Position numbers and translations under genes: made by a program. Under the pieces are notes generated by a model. It did not search any database, was not told the origin of the DNA, and saw only the letters and a list, made by a program, of their open reading frames with translations. A stretch of DNA of 64,000 nt, taken from NCBI RefSeq assembly GCF_000016825.1, contig NC_009513.1:1434501-1498500 (forward strand), given 5' to 3'. Origin of the DNA: Limosilactobacillus reuteri subsp. reuteri (GTDB lineage: Bacteria > Bacillota > Bacilli > Lactobacillales > Lactobacillaceae). Below are positions 44,489 through 54,000 of this stretch, in pieces; the first letter of the stretch is position 1; each line of letters starts with the position of its first letter.

Positions 44489-45127
44489 TTATAAATGAAT
44501 AATTTGGATCGTTCGCAAATGACGCGTGAGTTTACTATCCGCTTCCAATTGGGCAAGCGTCCGCGATAATGTTTCGGGGGTTGTCCCAAGGTATGAAGAA
44601 AGGTCCTTGAGTTTCAAGGGTAGCTTAACTTTCGAACTCTGTTGATCAACCATCAATTGTTTCAGATAAGTCACTACCCGTTCTTCAATGTTTGGTAGTC
44701 CCATTAGCCGTGTTTGCTGACGAAGACTTTCAATCATTGCTGCCTGTCCTGCCATTAGTTTTAAGGCAATTTCGCTTTGGTGGTGAATCAACTGGATAAA
44801 GTCTTGCCGATTAAGAATACAGATATCACTGTCTGTAGTCATTTCTACATAACTACTATGGTTGGCAACCCCCAGGAGCCAGGTTTCACCAACATAATCA
44901 CCTGTCTTCAGCATTCGTTGCACCCGTTCTTCACCATCTTCACTTAGTTGGTACATTCGACCATGGCCACTTTTTACAATCATTAACCGGTCATCCATGT
45001 CTGGACTCACAACAATTGTTCCGCGCTTAATACGCTGGTGATGAACCAGCTGTTCCACTTGGCGCTGGCGTTCTAAACTTAACTGATTAAAGAGCGGAAC
45101 CAGGTGAACACAAAGTTCTTCTTTCAT
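44489..45127 (-). CDS. flp: Crp/Fnr-family redox regulator, FLP type
   Basis: A 212-residue Crp/Fnr transcription factor. An N-terminal cyclic-nucleotide-fold beta barrel (about 10-115) is followed by a dimer helix and a winged helix with recognition part LKDLSSYLGTTPETLSRTLA. There is no four-cysteine FNR iron-sulfur set. Instead two cysteines occur, at residue 6 (KEELCVHL) and 103 (SDICILN). That matches the L. casei FLP protein, whose Cys5/Cys102 form a dithiol-disulfide switch. I use ATG 45127 (GGAGG at eight bases; longer frame to 45145). It is the last gene of the operon and probably acts on the FNR-like boxes at 45979 and 47898. Confidence 0.88.
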   Translation of the reverse strand: MKEELCVHLVPLFNQLSLERQRQVEQLVHHQRIKRGTIVVSPDMDDRLMIVKSGHGRMYQLSEDGEERVQRMLKTGDYVGETWLLGVANHSSYVEMTTDSDICILNRQDFIQLIHHQSEIALKLMAGQAAMIESLRQQTRLMGLPNIEERVVTYLKQLMVDQQSSKVKLPLKLKDLSSYLGTTPETLSRTLAQLEADSKLTRHLRTIQIIHL

Positions 45128-45151
45128 TAGAGTATCCTCCATCATTTAATG

Positions 45152-45697
45152 TTAGAAGTCATCATCATCTTCTTCAGTATACAACCCCATCCGTAAATCA
45201 TGCCCCAAGAAGCGCTGGGTTAAAGCAATTTGCTTTTTGATCCATGACAATAATTCAGTTAAATCTACTGCTAATTCGGGCCATTCTTCTTTATTGCCAA
45301 GAGCAATGGCCTTCGTGATAAAGAGAATCTGCGTGTCAAAATCCTTTACCAAGGCAAATAATTGGTCATCCCCTGGTAAATACTTATCAGCACCACTTTC
45401 TTCTAGCATGGTAAATTCACGAAACTGATCCGTCGTCGTTGGGATACTCTCACCATTCTGAACTAGCAGCTGATTCAGGTGATTAAATGCTTCCTGTTCA
45501 TGCGCAATCCAATCATCGCCATATTGGGATAAAAACAATGCCGCATTCCCTTTCGTAAACAGCTTTGCCTGACTAATCTTTAGTGAATGAATTAATAAGT
45601 TAGCAATGATATGACCCGTCATCGCCCCTGCCGTTGGTGTATGGTGATCAATATCGCTCTGTTTTAGTTCCTGTTGATACTGTTCTTCACTAGTCAT
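45152..45697 (-). CDS. dps: Dps/ferritin-like protein
   Basis: A 181-residue four-helix protein of the Dps family. AMTGHIIANLLIHSLKISQAKLF is the first helix. DDWIAHEQEAFNHLNQLL holds the D-x3-E-like ferroxidase residues of the partner site; a strongly acidic C-terminus follows. The usual first-helix His/Trp pair is not conserved, so iron chemistry may differ. Its ATG overlaps the end of the HMA gene by eight bases. It stores iron and protects DNA from peroxide by family. Confidence 0.82.
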   Translation of the reverse strand: MTSEEQYQQELKQSDIDHHTPTAGAMTGHIIANLLIHSLKISQAKLFTKGNAALFLSQYGDDWIAHEQEAFNHLNQLLVQNGESIPTTTDQFREFTMLEESGADKYLPGDDQLFALVKDFDTQILFITKAIALGNKEEWPELAVDLTELLSWIKKQIALTQRFLGHDLRMGLYTEEDDDDF

Positions 45698-45926
45698 CTG
45701 ATAGCTCCTTTACCTTAATTCCCTGAACCGTGTATCCCATTTTTTCAATATTTGCTTGAACATCATCGGGTGAAGCTTTGGCCAAATCTAGTGTAAATTT
45801 AACCTTTCCCGCATTGAACAGTACCTTCACGTCATCGGTCCCGTCAATGGTTTCAACACTTTTTTGAATCTTAGTTAGGCATGATGGACAAGTTAAACCA
45901 TCAAGTTTCATCATTACTTTTTCCAT
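45690..45926 (-). CDS. Heavy-metal-associated (HMA) domain protein
   Basis: A 78-residue ferredoxin-like metal-binding domain with the motif GLTCPSCLTKI (CxxC) near residue 12, like copper chaperones of the CopZ type. I use ATG 45926, eight bases behind AAAGGAG; the longer frame up to 45992 would run through the promoter. A strong FNR/FLP box lies 53 bases upstream. It probably delivers a metal to the neighbouring ATPase. Confidence 0.88.
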   Translation of the reverse strand: MEKVMMKLDGLTCPSCLTKIQKSVETIDGTDDVKVLFNAGKVKFTLDLAKASPDDVQANIEKMGYTVQGIKVKELSDD

Positions 45927-45943
45927 GGTTATCACTCCTTTGT

Positions 45944-45992
45944 TATTTTCATTGTAGTTTAGCCACCGTAAATAAAAATTGATTATCATCAA
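45944..45992 (-). promoter_or_regulatory. FNR/FLP-box promoter of the HMA-dps-flp genes
   Basis: TTGATTATCATCAA (45979-45992), a perfect TTGAT-N4-ATCAA palindrome, is followed on the minus strand by TACAAT (45951-45956) as -10. With a start near 45944 the box centre is at -41.5, the class II activator position. It overlaps the ATPase stop codon. Confidence 0.8.
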
Positions 45993-47844
45993 TTTTGAGA
46001 AATTCGTTTCATCAACCGCATACTGTTCAAAATAACAATCAGAATACTAAGCTCATGAATCAGCATTCCTGATGCCATTTCGATATAACCAACAAAAAGT
46101 CCAATAAACAATAGCACTACCGTCAGTAAGGCAATCAAGATGTTTTCATTCATATTGGTGATGGTTCGCCGTGCCAAGCGAAAACTGGTGACTAGACTAT
46201 TCAGATCTGATTTCACAAGTACTAGGTCGGCTACATCCATTGCAACATCAGTACCGGAACCCATTGCCACTGCAACATCAGCTGCGGAGAGTGCCGGACT
46301 ATCATTAATCCCGTCACCAATAAATGCGATCCGGTGACCGTCAGCCTGTTGCTGTTTGAGATAGTCAGCTTTCCCTTGAGGAAGCATCGCTGCGTGAACT
46401 TCATCGATTGGCAGGTTAGCTGCGATCTGATGAGCGGTTCCTTCATTATCGCCAGTCAACATTATGAGTCGTTTGACCCCTAACGCTTTTAATTGTCGTA
46501 ACGCCGATTGTGCCTGTGATCGTAACTGATCTTTGATACCAAAGATTGCCAATTCATGGTGATCCATGCTGGCAAAAATAACAATCGAATTTCCATCACT
46601 CGTCAGTTGATCAATGAGTTGGTCGAGAGTTGAACTGTACCTAATAAGTCTTTAATCAGGGTTGGATTACCTAATAAGTACTCACCTTCACCAATTTGCG
46701 CTCGGATTCCCTGTCCCTTAATCGTTTGAATATCGGTTGGTTGATAATCGTGCTTCCTATCTAGCTTGCCAATTGCTTGTGCCAACGGGTGGTCCGATCG
46801 TTGTTCAACTGCTACCGCTTGATCAATAATCGTCTGTCGGTCTCCGTTCAGAACATTGACACTAGTAACAACCGGCTTCCCGATAGTTAAGGTACCCGTC
46901 TTATCAAAGGCAATCGTGTCAATATGCTTCATTCGGTCCATGACATCGGAACCCTTAAAGAGAATCCCCTGACGAGCACCATTACCGATTCCAGCAACAG
47001 TAGATGCAGGGACACCAATCACAAGCGCACCTGGACAGCCAAGAACCATTACGGTAATTGCTAACCGCACGTCTCGTGTAATCAAGCCAACCATAATTGC
47101 TACCAATAGCACAACTGGCGTGTAATAACGGGCGAAGCGATCAATAAAGCGTTGCGTCTTCGTTTGCGAATCCTGAGCTTCTTCCACTAGTTCAATAATT
47201 TTACCGAACGTAGTATCTTCGCCTGCCGCGGTAGTATTCACCGTCACCGTCCCATTCTCCAAAATGGTTCCCGCAAAAACTGCATCTCCAGGATGTTTCT
47301 TAACTAACCGGGACTCCCCAGTAATACTGGCTTCATTTAGAACGGCAGTCCCAGTCTTGATCGTGCCATCGACTGGAACCTGATTTCCAGTCTTAATTAA
47401 GACCATGTCCCCTGGATCAATGAAGTCCACATCCTCATCACTGGTATTGCCATCTTCATCAATCACCACCGCGGTTCGAGGAGCAAGTTCGGTTAGCTGC
47501 TTAATTGCCGACCGTGTCTTCCTTAAAGTAGCGTTTTCTAATACCTCACCAACCATAAAAAGCCAGGTAACAATCGCCGCTTCGTTATATTCGCCAATGA
47601 TAAAAGCACCGATCACCGCAATACTGACGAGAACATCAATCGATATCAGCCGTACCTCTAATGATGAGATGGCTGTGAACAAAATCGGCAATAGACCGAT
47701 GACCCCTGCAGTGGCCATTAGGATCTGATACATTAAGTTATTTGAGCTGATAAAGCGAAAAGCTTCTGCCAGAATTAATAAAACGGTCAAGCCGATCACC
47801 AATGCTTGTCGTTGCTCAGTCAGGAATCGTTGTACTTTGACCAT
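45989..47844 (-). pseudogene. Heavy-metal P1B-type ATPase, frameshifted
   Basis: The first frame (47844-46603, 413 codons) has six helices, TGES in ASITGESRLVKK, the metal-site CPG in VLGCPGALVIGVPAS (usual CPC/CPx) and DKTGTLTIG. It stops at TGA 46603. The next frame (open from about 46650 to 45989) continues with LDQLIDQLTSDGNSIVIFAS, MLTGDNEG and the hinge IGDGINDSPALSAADVAVAMG, plus two last helices. A one-base deletion or two-base insertion in 46605-46650 explains it. Restored length is about 617 residues without an N-terminal metal-binding domain. No obvious slippery heptamer is seen. Confidence 0.85.
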
Positions 47845-47862
47845 ATCGGCACCTCCTTTTAC

Positions 47863-47911
47863 TGTCCTTAGTATAAGAAAAGAAGCCAGTAAGTTACTTG
47901 ACCGTCATCAA
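47863..47911 (-). promoter_or_regulatory. FNR/FLP-box promoter of the P-type ATPase gene
   Basis: TTGACCGTCATCAA (47898-47911; half-sites TTGA and TCAA six apart) is followed on the minus strand by TATACT (47870-47875). The spacing from box to -10 is the same as at the HMA promoter, giving a box centre at -41.5 from a start near 47863. Confidence 0.78.
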
Positions 47912-47926
47912 GTTTGGTAATTTAAA

Positions 47927-47961
47927 AAGCCTCATAATTGGATTAACCAAATATAAGGCTT
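47927..47961. terminator. Weak hairpin between NUDIX remnant and ATPase promoter
   Basis: AAGCCT and AGGCTT form a short stem with a 23-base loop and A/T-rich flanks. Possible weak terminator for leftward transcription from the NUDIX remnant's neighbours. Confidence 0.3.
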
Positions 47962-48053
47962 GATACGTGTTTCTACTTATTTAATTTGCTAATGATTTCA
48001 TTAATTGAATATTTGATTTAGTTTGAATCAGTCCAGCAAGATATTTACCATCA

Positions 48054-48344
48054 TCAATACTCATTGTGGATCGATGATTCAGCCAAAAGATCGGTGAAGG
48101 TTGCCAACTGTTCGGTAGCACTGTTTGATAGACGAACACCAATTTTATCCTTAATCAGGCGGATACAGGCAGTGTCAGCACTTTCATCCCGCCACAATAG
48201 GGTTTTTGGTAAAGCCCAGTGGCCCTCAAATGGCGGATAAGCCCGTTTGACCAGCAGGACTTGTGGTAAATGGGTCAGGGGATTAAAACTCCAAATAATA
48301 TTTGCAATCGTAATTAGCGGATGCGCAACAACTTTGTCAGCCAT
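48054..48344 (-). pseudogene. NUDIX hydrolase family protein, 3'-truncated
   Basis: About 96 residues of a NUDIX-type domain: VLLVKRAYPPFEGHWALPKT, then LWRDESADTACIRLIKDKIG in place of the NUDIX box, which is altered at several conserved positions. Relatives of about 230 residues carry a C-terminal winged helix (NrtR-like); that half is missing and the frame ends SSIHNEY. Immediately after, another frame reads the end of an unrelated gene (DDGKYLAGLIQTKSNIQLMK), which suggests a deletion joint near 48060. ATG 48344 has GAGGTG upstream. Confidence 0.65.
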
Positions 48345-48387
48345 CTCTTTCACCTCACAAAATATTATAGCGCAATCAAGAATCACA

Positions 48388-50268
48388 ATTATCGACCTCT
48401 CACACCACCGTACGTACGGTTCCGTATACGGCAGTTCGACAACTTAATCACTTTGAATTGACTGGAGCGTCTTGGACATATTCATAAGTCCGAGTTGTTC
48501 CAGTTTTCTATTTGTTAGAGAATAGCTCAAGGTCTTACTGTGTGCAGTTCGCCAGTAGCCCTTGCGGGTACTAGCGAAGACATATGCATCACGCTGGGAC
48601 AGCCCCAGCTTCTGTAAGTTAGTTACCTTAGTTTTAAGTTTCTTCCATTGCTTCCAGATATACTGTCTTATTCGGGCCCTCAACCACTTGTCAAGGCGTT
48701 GAATAAAGTCAGTTAGTTTCCCAATTGAGTAGTACTGAAGCCATCCACGCATTTTTCGCTGAATTTCTTCAAACATTCTTGTCAGAGATATTCCACGATT
48801 ACGTTTAGTTAATAACTTCAATGCTTTCTTTATTCTTTGTTGCGATTGTTTTGCTGGACGGGCGTAGGCTCCATTGTGGTCTACACCCAACGAAAAGCCA
48901 AGAAACTTCAACCGTAGTGGGCTACCGACTTTGGTTTTATCTGAGTTCACTTTAACTTTCAATCGCTTTTCAAGAAACTGGGTAATGCTTCGCATTACTC
49001 GTTCTCCGGCTCGTTGACTTTTAACATAAATGTTACAATCATCCGCATAGCGCACAAAGTGGTGACCACGTCTAGTCAACTCTTTGTCCAACTCATTTAG
49101 ATAGATGTTCGCCAGTAGTGGTGACAATGGCCCTCCTTGTGGGGTTCCTTTTTCACTCTTAGCGAAAAGCCCATGGTCTAAGACTCCGCTAGTTAGAAAC
49201 TTACGAATGAGTCTTAGTGTCCATGGGTCATCAATATATTGTTGGAGATACTTAATCATCAAGTCATGATTAACGTTATCAAAATAGGCTTTTAGGTCTA
49301 AGTCGACAACTCTTCGATAACCTTGATTATAAAGATCTACTACTTTTGCAATAGCGTCGTGAGCCCCACGGTGAGGGCGGAAGCCAAAACTATTATCAGA
49401 GAAAACACGCTCAAAGATAGGTGTAAGAATTTGGGCCACAGCTTGTTGAACCATTCGGTCCACCACTGTTGGTATTCCGAGTTTTCTTACTCCACCATTA
49501 GGCTTCGGAATTTCTACCCGTTTGACTGGTGCTGGTTTATACTTGCCCTCACGCAAACTAGCGATCAATTCCGTCTTATTTTCTCTGAGATATGGCAGAA
49601 GGTCATTGACTGTCATATCGTCAATGCCTGCTGCCCCTTTATTTCTCTTAACTCGCAAATAAGCTTGATTAAGGTTATTGCGGTCCAAGACTAAGTCTTG
49701 GATAGTGACACTCATACCTTTACCTTCACCATAATCGGTACTACGCGCCCTTGTGTACTTTCGGTTTTCCAAACCTATCCTCGACAAGCGGTCAGCTTGT
49801 TGTTCTGTTTTCTGCGATTGTCGCACCTGATTACACCTCCGATATAAGTTACAAGTTATTGTCGTTCAGTCCTTCATCTGATTACTCAGACTACTATGAC
49901 CTCAGCTGACTTCTGGCTTACTCAACGCTACATCACTGCACCGCTTGTTTCTGTGGAATTAAACTTATTCCTCTTGTCGGAAACGTGTAGGCCAGCTCTC
50001 CCCGGGTAAGGATATTAACTTTCGTACCATGTCACCGGTAGCTTTACTGAAAGTAACTTCGAGTAGTATTGGACTTCAACTTGTCATGCAGTCTTATCCA
50101 GTTAGTTCCAGCCTTATAGCTACTTCTTGTTCATCGGTGCAGTACTTTGCCTTAGACTTCCTTCAGATTCCACCTCACAGTGGACACCCTTGTCCTCAGC
50201 TCATGTTTCCGACTACTACGGTCCATAGCGGACTCTCACCGCCTAGCTAATACCCATGCCGGGCGCAC
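48388..50268 (-). mobile_element. Group II intron, class C type, with internal reverse transcriptase
   Basis: The 5' end GTGCGCCCGGCATGGGT is at 50268-50252. Domain V lies at about 48403-48437, with CCGTATACGGAACCGTACG and the ACGGTGGTG that follows. The 3' end is about 48388 (ending GATAAT). The length is about 1.88 kb. The ribozyme part between 49827 and 50268 has no other gene. It sits right behind a terminator hairpin (50274-50320), the preferred target of class C introns. It is in the same strand sense as the gene whose terminator it uses. Confidence 0.88.
48444..49826 (-). CDS. ltrA: Group II intron reverse transcriptase/maturase
   Basis: Intron-encoded protein of 460 residues. RT blocks include LGIPTVVDRMVQQAVAQIL, FGFRPHRGAHDAI, VVDLDLKAYFDNVNHDLM, GTPQGGPLSPLLANIYL and the catalytic FVRYADDCNIYV. 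The maturase (X) domain has MRGWLQYYSIGKLTDFIQRL. There is no HNH endonuclease domain, as in class C. It starts with GTG 49826 behind GGAGG at eight bases. All key residues are present, so the intron may still be active. Confidence 0.93.
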   Translation of the reverse strand: MRQSQKTEQQADRLSRIGLENRKYTRARSTDYGEGKGMSVTIQDLVLDRNNLNQAYLRVKRNKGAAGIDDMTVNDLLPYLRENKTELIASLREGKYKPAPVKRVEIPKPNGGVRKLGIPTVVDRMVQQAVAQILTPIFERVFSDNSFGFRPHRGAHDAIAKVVDLYNQGYRRVVDLDLKAYFDNVNHDLMIKYLQQYIDDPWTLRLIRKFLTSGVLDHGLFAKSEKGTPQGGPLSPLLANIYLNELDKELTRRGHHFVRYADDCNIYVKSQRAGERVMRSITQFLEKRLKVKVNSDKTKVGSPLRLKFLGFSLGVDHNGAYARPAKQSQQRIKKALKLLTKRNRGISLTRMFEEIQRKMRGWLQYYSIGKLTDFIQRLDKWLRARIRQYIWKQWKKLKTKVTNLQKLGLSQRDAYVFASTRKGYWRTAHSKTLSYSLTNRKLEQLGLMNMSKTLQSIQSD

Positions 50269-50273
50269 ATGTA

Positions 50274-50320
50274 AAGAAAATCATCATTTTAGAATACAAC
50301 ATCGAATTCAAAAATGATGA
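50274..50320 (-). terminator. Terminator of the isochorismatase gene; intron target site
   Basis: On the minus strand TCATCATTTT pairs with AAAATGATGA, followed by TTTTCTTTACAT and then the intron's first base at 50268. Confidence 0.8.
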
Positions 50321-50348
50321 CTTTCAAAATATGAATGTTCACTTCAAA

Positions 50349-50843
50349 TCAAATAAATGTAAGAAACCTATTATTCCAAATATTTTCAAAAAAATTGATA
50401 GTATCTTCAGCTGTCATATATTTATTATCAAATGTACTGCTAGCATTGTGTTGCATTATTACTTGATATCCTAATCCATGTGCCATTTTAATTGTTGCAT
50501 CAACACAGTATTCAGTCTGAGCTCCACAAATTTCTAAATTATTAATACCTAAGTTTTCTAAAATTTTCTTTAGATTGGTTTGATAAAAAGAATTAGGATG
50601 CTTTTTACTCAGTAAAATATCGTTTTTCTTATAATGCAAATCGGACACAAGCTGCCAAGCAATAGAATTTTTTTGAAGGAAATTATCTTCGTGCTGGATA
50701 AAGATAATTGGAAAATTCTGGCTCCGATAGTAATCAATACGTCTATTTATTTTTGATATTAAATTTTCATAGTTAAAAATAACTTGATCTGATTTACAAA
50801 CACCATTTTGTAAATCTATTATTATAAGAGCTGACTTAGTCAT
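50349..50843 (-). CDS. Isochorismatase-family cysteine hydrolase
   Basis: A 164-residue hydrolase of the isochorismatase/nicotinamidase fold. The triad is visible: Asp in LIIIDLQNG, Lys in ILLSKKHPNSF and Cys in ICGAQTEYCVDATI. The substrate is unknown; the fold covers nicotinamide, ureidoacrylate and others. ATG 50843 has AAGGAG upstream. It is a single gene ending at the terminator that hosts the group II intron. Confidence 0.92.
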   Translation of the reverse strand: MTKSALIIIDLQNGVCKSDQVIFNYENLISKINRRIDYYRSQNFPIIFIQHEDNFLQKNSIAWQLVSDLHYKKNDILLSKKHPNSFYQTNLKKILENLGINNLEICGAQTEYCVDATIKMAHGLGYQVIMQHNASSTFDNKYMTAEDTINFFENIWNNRFLTFI

Positions 50844-51068
50844 ATAGTCTCCTTATTAATAATTAATGGTTCAAAAAAATCCCGTAACGTTAAAATGTGG
50901 ATCTTTCTACTTATATTCTTTACTTTCCCTGTCATACTTCTTTAGCAAAGTGTGATGACAGATTTTGCTTTTTATTACGTACTAGCACTATGAGCGTTTC
51001 ATTAGATAAGATTATTGATCTTACGTATCCATATCTATGAAGTTCATCATTATTATTCTCTAAAATAC

Positions 51069-54000
51069 TTAAGCTACGCCAACTCCAGCATTACTATTAA
51101 TTTCATCAATTGCTCTTTTTACTTTGAACCAAATATTTTTATCTGATTCAAAGAGTTCTGAAATTGATCCTTGATTTGTAAATGGAGATTCCTGTAAAAC
51201 ATGCATATCAGTTAATGTACCATTTTTAACAATATACTCTATAATTTCATTTATAAAATATATCTGCTGTTTATTAAGTGAAACTGTATCTAAATATTTA
51301 TTAAAAGCTTCTTTGGCAGCTTTCATATCTAAACCAACAATACTACGAACAAATTCACCAGGAGTTTTATTTCCTATTTCTTTTTGATACTCTTCTTTAC
51401 TTCCAAGTTTTTGCCATAGAATATTCTCGAGCTCTTTTATATCACTGCTATTTAAAGGTGCATTATCTTTAATTTTACACATTATATTTTCACTTTGATG
51501 TTGCTTAATATAAAATTCTGCTTCTGCTTTGTAGTTTTTCAAAGTAGAAGTTTCAAGTTCAGCTTCATGAACAGTTGAATCTAATATACTATCAGTGAAA
51601 TTTGTATAATACACTACTCCCTTTTTTGGAAGATATTGAATTAAGTCCCGTATATTTTGACGGATATGCTCTAAATCTTGAACATTTGCAGATTCAACAT
51701 ATTCTGACTCTGACATAACTTTAATTAAGTCGGCTTTTGCTTTAATCTGTGGGATAGTCATTAAATCAGATAATTTAGAAATTTTATTACAGAGATCTAC
51801 TTTTAATCGTCCATAGGATTCTTGTGACATTTTTGCCAGTTCCATTTTATAGACTAAAGCATCAAAGCGTAGGGCATTTGGTTCATCATTATCCGGAAGA
51901 ATTAGAGGTGCTAACTCTTTTTGAACATTTACAATGTCCTCATAAGTTAAGTTATTGTAATTATCTATTTGAGAAAATTTATCAACATAGGCAAGATGTT
52001 GTTTAACAGCAAAATTTTTTCTATTTAATTCTTTAACTTTTTTAGATAAATCTTCAACTAAAAAGTTTCGATACTGCTTAAAATCTTCTGTTTGATATGG
52101 GGCTTCTTGTAATTTCCGTACTAATTTCATTTTCAAATTGAATAAAGCACTTTGTAACGTTTCTTGGGCCCCCGCTTCACGTCCCTTTTTCATACGGAAA
52201 AATTGAAAGTTATCGCAAAAATCAAAAATGTAAAATTCTTCTTTATCTTTTCCATCTAACAAATTTGGACATAAACGTGTTCCTCTTCCAATCATCTGGA
52301 AGAATTTCGCCTTACTCATTACTTTTTTGAAAAATACTAAATTTAAACATTCTGGTACATCAATTCCTGTGTCCAACATATCCACGGAAATAGCAATTTG
52401 TGGTAATTTATTTGGATCTGAAAATTCATCAATTGCACTTTGTGCGTAATTAGTATAATTATCAATTACGGTTGCATAAGGTTGACCATTTTTACAAAAC
52501 TGAGGATATTCTTCATTAAAAACTTTCAGAATTTCCTCAGCATGGCGATGATTCTTAGCAAAGATAATAGTTTTACCTATTCTTTCGCCATAATTAATCT
52601 TTAGTCCCTGACTCATTAAAATATTCAAAGCTTTGCGAATAGTGTCTTTATTAAATAACCACTTATTCAACTTTCTTGATTCAATCTTCTTTGGCAGCTC
52701 ACCATCTTCATCTGTGAAAGTTTCCTCATATTCTTCCTTTTCTTGATCAGTTAAATCGTCATAATTAATACCCTTTTCCATAAATTTTAAGCGGGTCTCT
52801 ATTGATCTGTAGGGTACTAAACACTTATCTTTAACAGCTTCTGCTAGATCATACCCATAAGTGGGCACTCCATCTTCCAAGTTAAAAATAGAATAGGTAT
52901 TTTTATCAATATCATCTTTAGGGGTAGCAGTTAGCCCAACTAATGGTGCATCAAAGTAAGTAAAGATATTTCTATATTTATTATAGATTGATCGGTGAGC
53001 CTCATCGACAATAATTAAGTCAAAATGTCCTGCTGTATACAGTTTTTGCTTTTCGTCATCTATTGCTGTATCAATGACATTCATCATTGTTGCATAGGTA
53101 GAAAAAACACATCGAGCGTTATAATTTTTCTTATCTTCAACTAAATTAGTTACGGAAAGATCAGGTAGTAAATTGACAAAGCTCCTTTTAGCCTGTGTCA
53201 CTAAAGCATCTCTATCGGCTAAAAATAAAATATGTTTAATCCAACCAGCGTTTAAAAGAACTTTAACTAATCCAACTGCAGTTCTTGTTTTACCGGATCC
53301 TGTCGCCATGACTAATAAAGCTTTACGTCTATTTTCTTTTGAAAAACTTTCGCAAACAGCTTGAATGGCAGCCTTTTGATAATAACGTCCCGCAATATTA
53401 TCATCTACTACAATATTCGTTAAAGGTTGGCGTACTTTTTGCAAATTAAACAACTTTTCTAAATCACGCTTAGAATAAATTGATGAAACTTGTCTCTCAG
53501 GGTATTGATTATCAATAATTCGTGTTTCAAATCCATTACTTAAAAATATAACTGGTCTACGTCCATACTTATTCTCTAATATATCCGCATATAGTTTTGC
53601 TTGTTGGCGCCCAACTGCTACATCTTTACAAGTTTTCTTTGCCTCAATAACTGCAAGAGGTTGATGCGCATCATCATATAAGACGTAATCGGCATATCCA
53701 GTACCAGCTTTGTTAGGCATTCCTTTAAGTTCTACTTCGTTTAACCAATTTTGGCCCTCAATCCAACCTACTTCAGCTAGCATAGTATCAATATAAATTT
53801 TACGAGTTTTAAACTCTGAGATTCCAAATGGTTTAGGAGTATAGCTCTTTCCTTGTACTTTTCTTTGCGCAGTTAAAGATTCCTGTAAAGGTTTGTTCTT
53901 TTTCGTAAGTTTTTCGAGAGAAATTGTTGACTCTTCCATTGGAGAGACTTTAGGAACAAACTCCAGACGATAATTCCCAACAATCGACTTGTCAAAATCT

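Noticed and set aside
50940-50995. CTGTCATAC...GTGATGACAG hairpin with T-rich tail as a terminator
   Set aside because: It would work only on the plus strand, where no gene ends; leftward it has no T-run.
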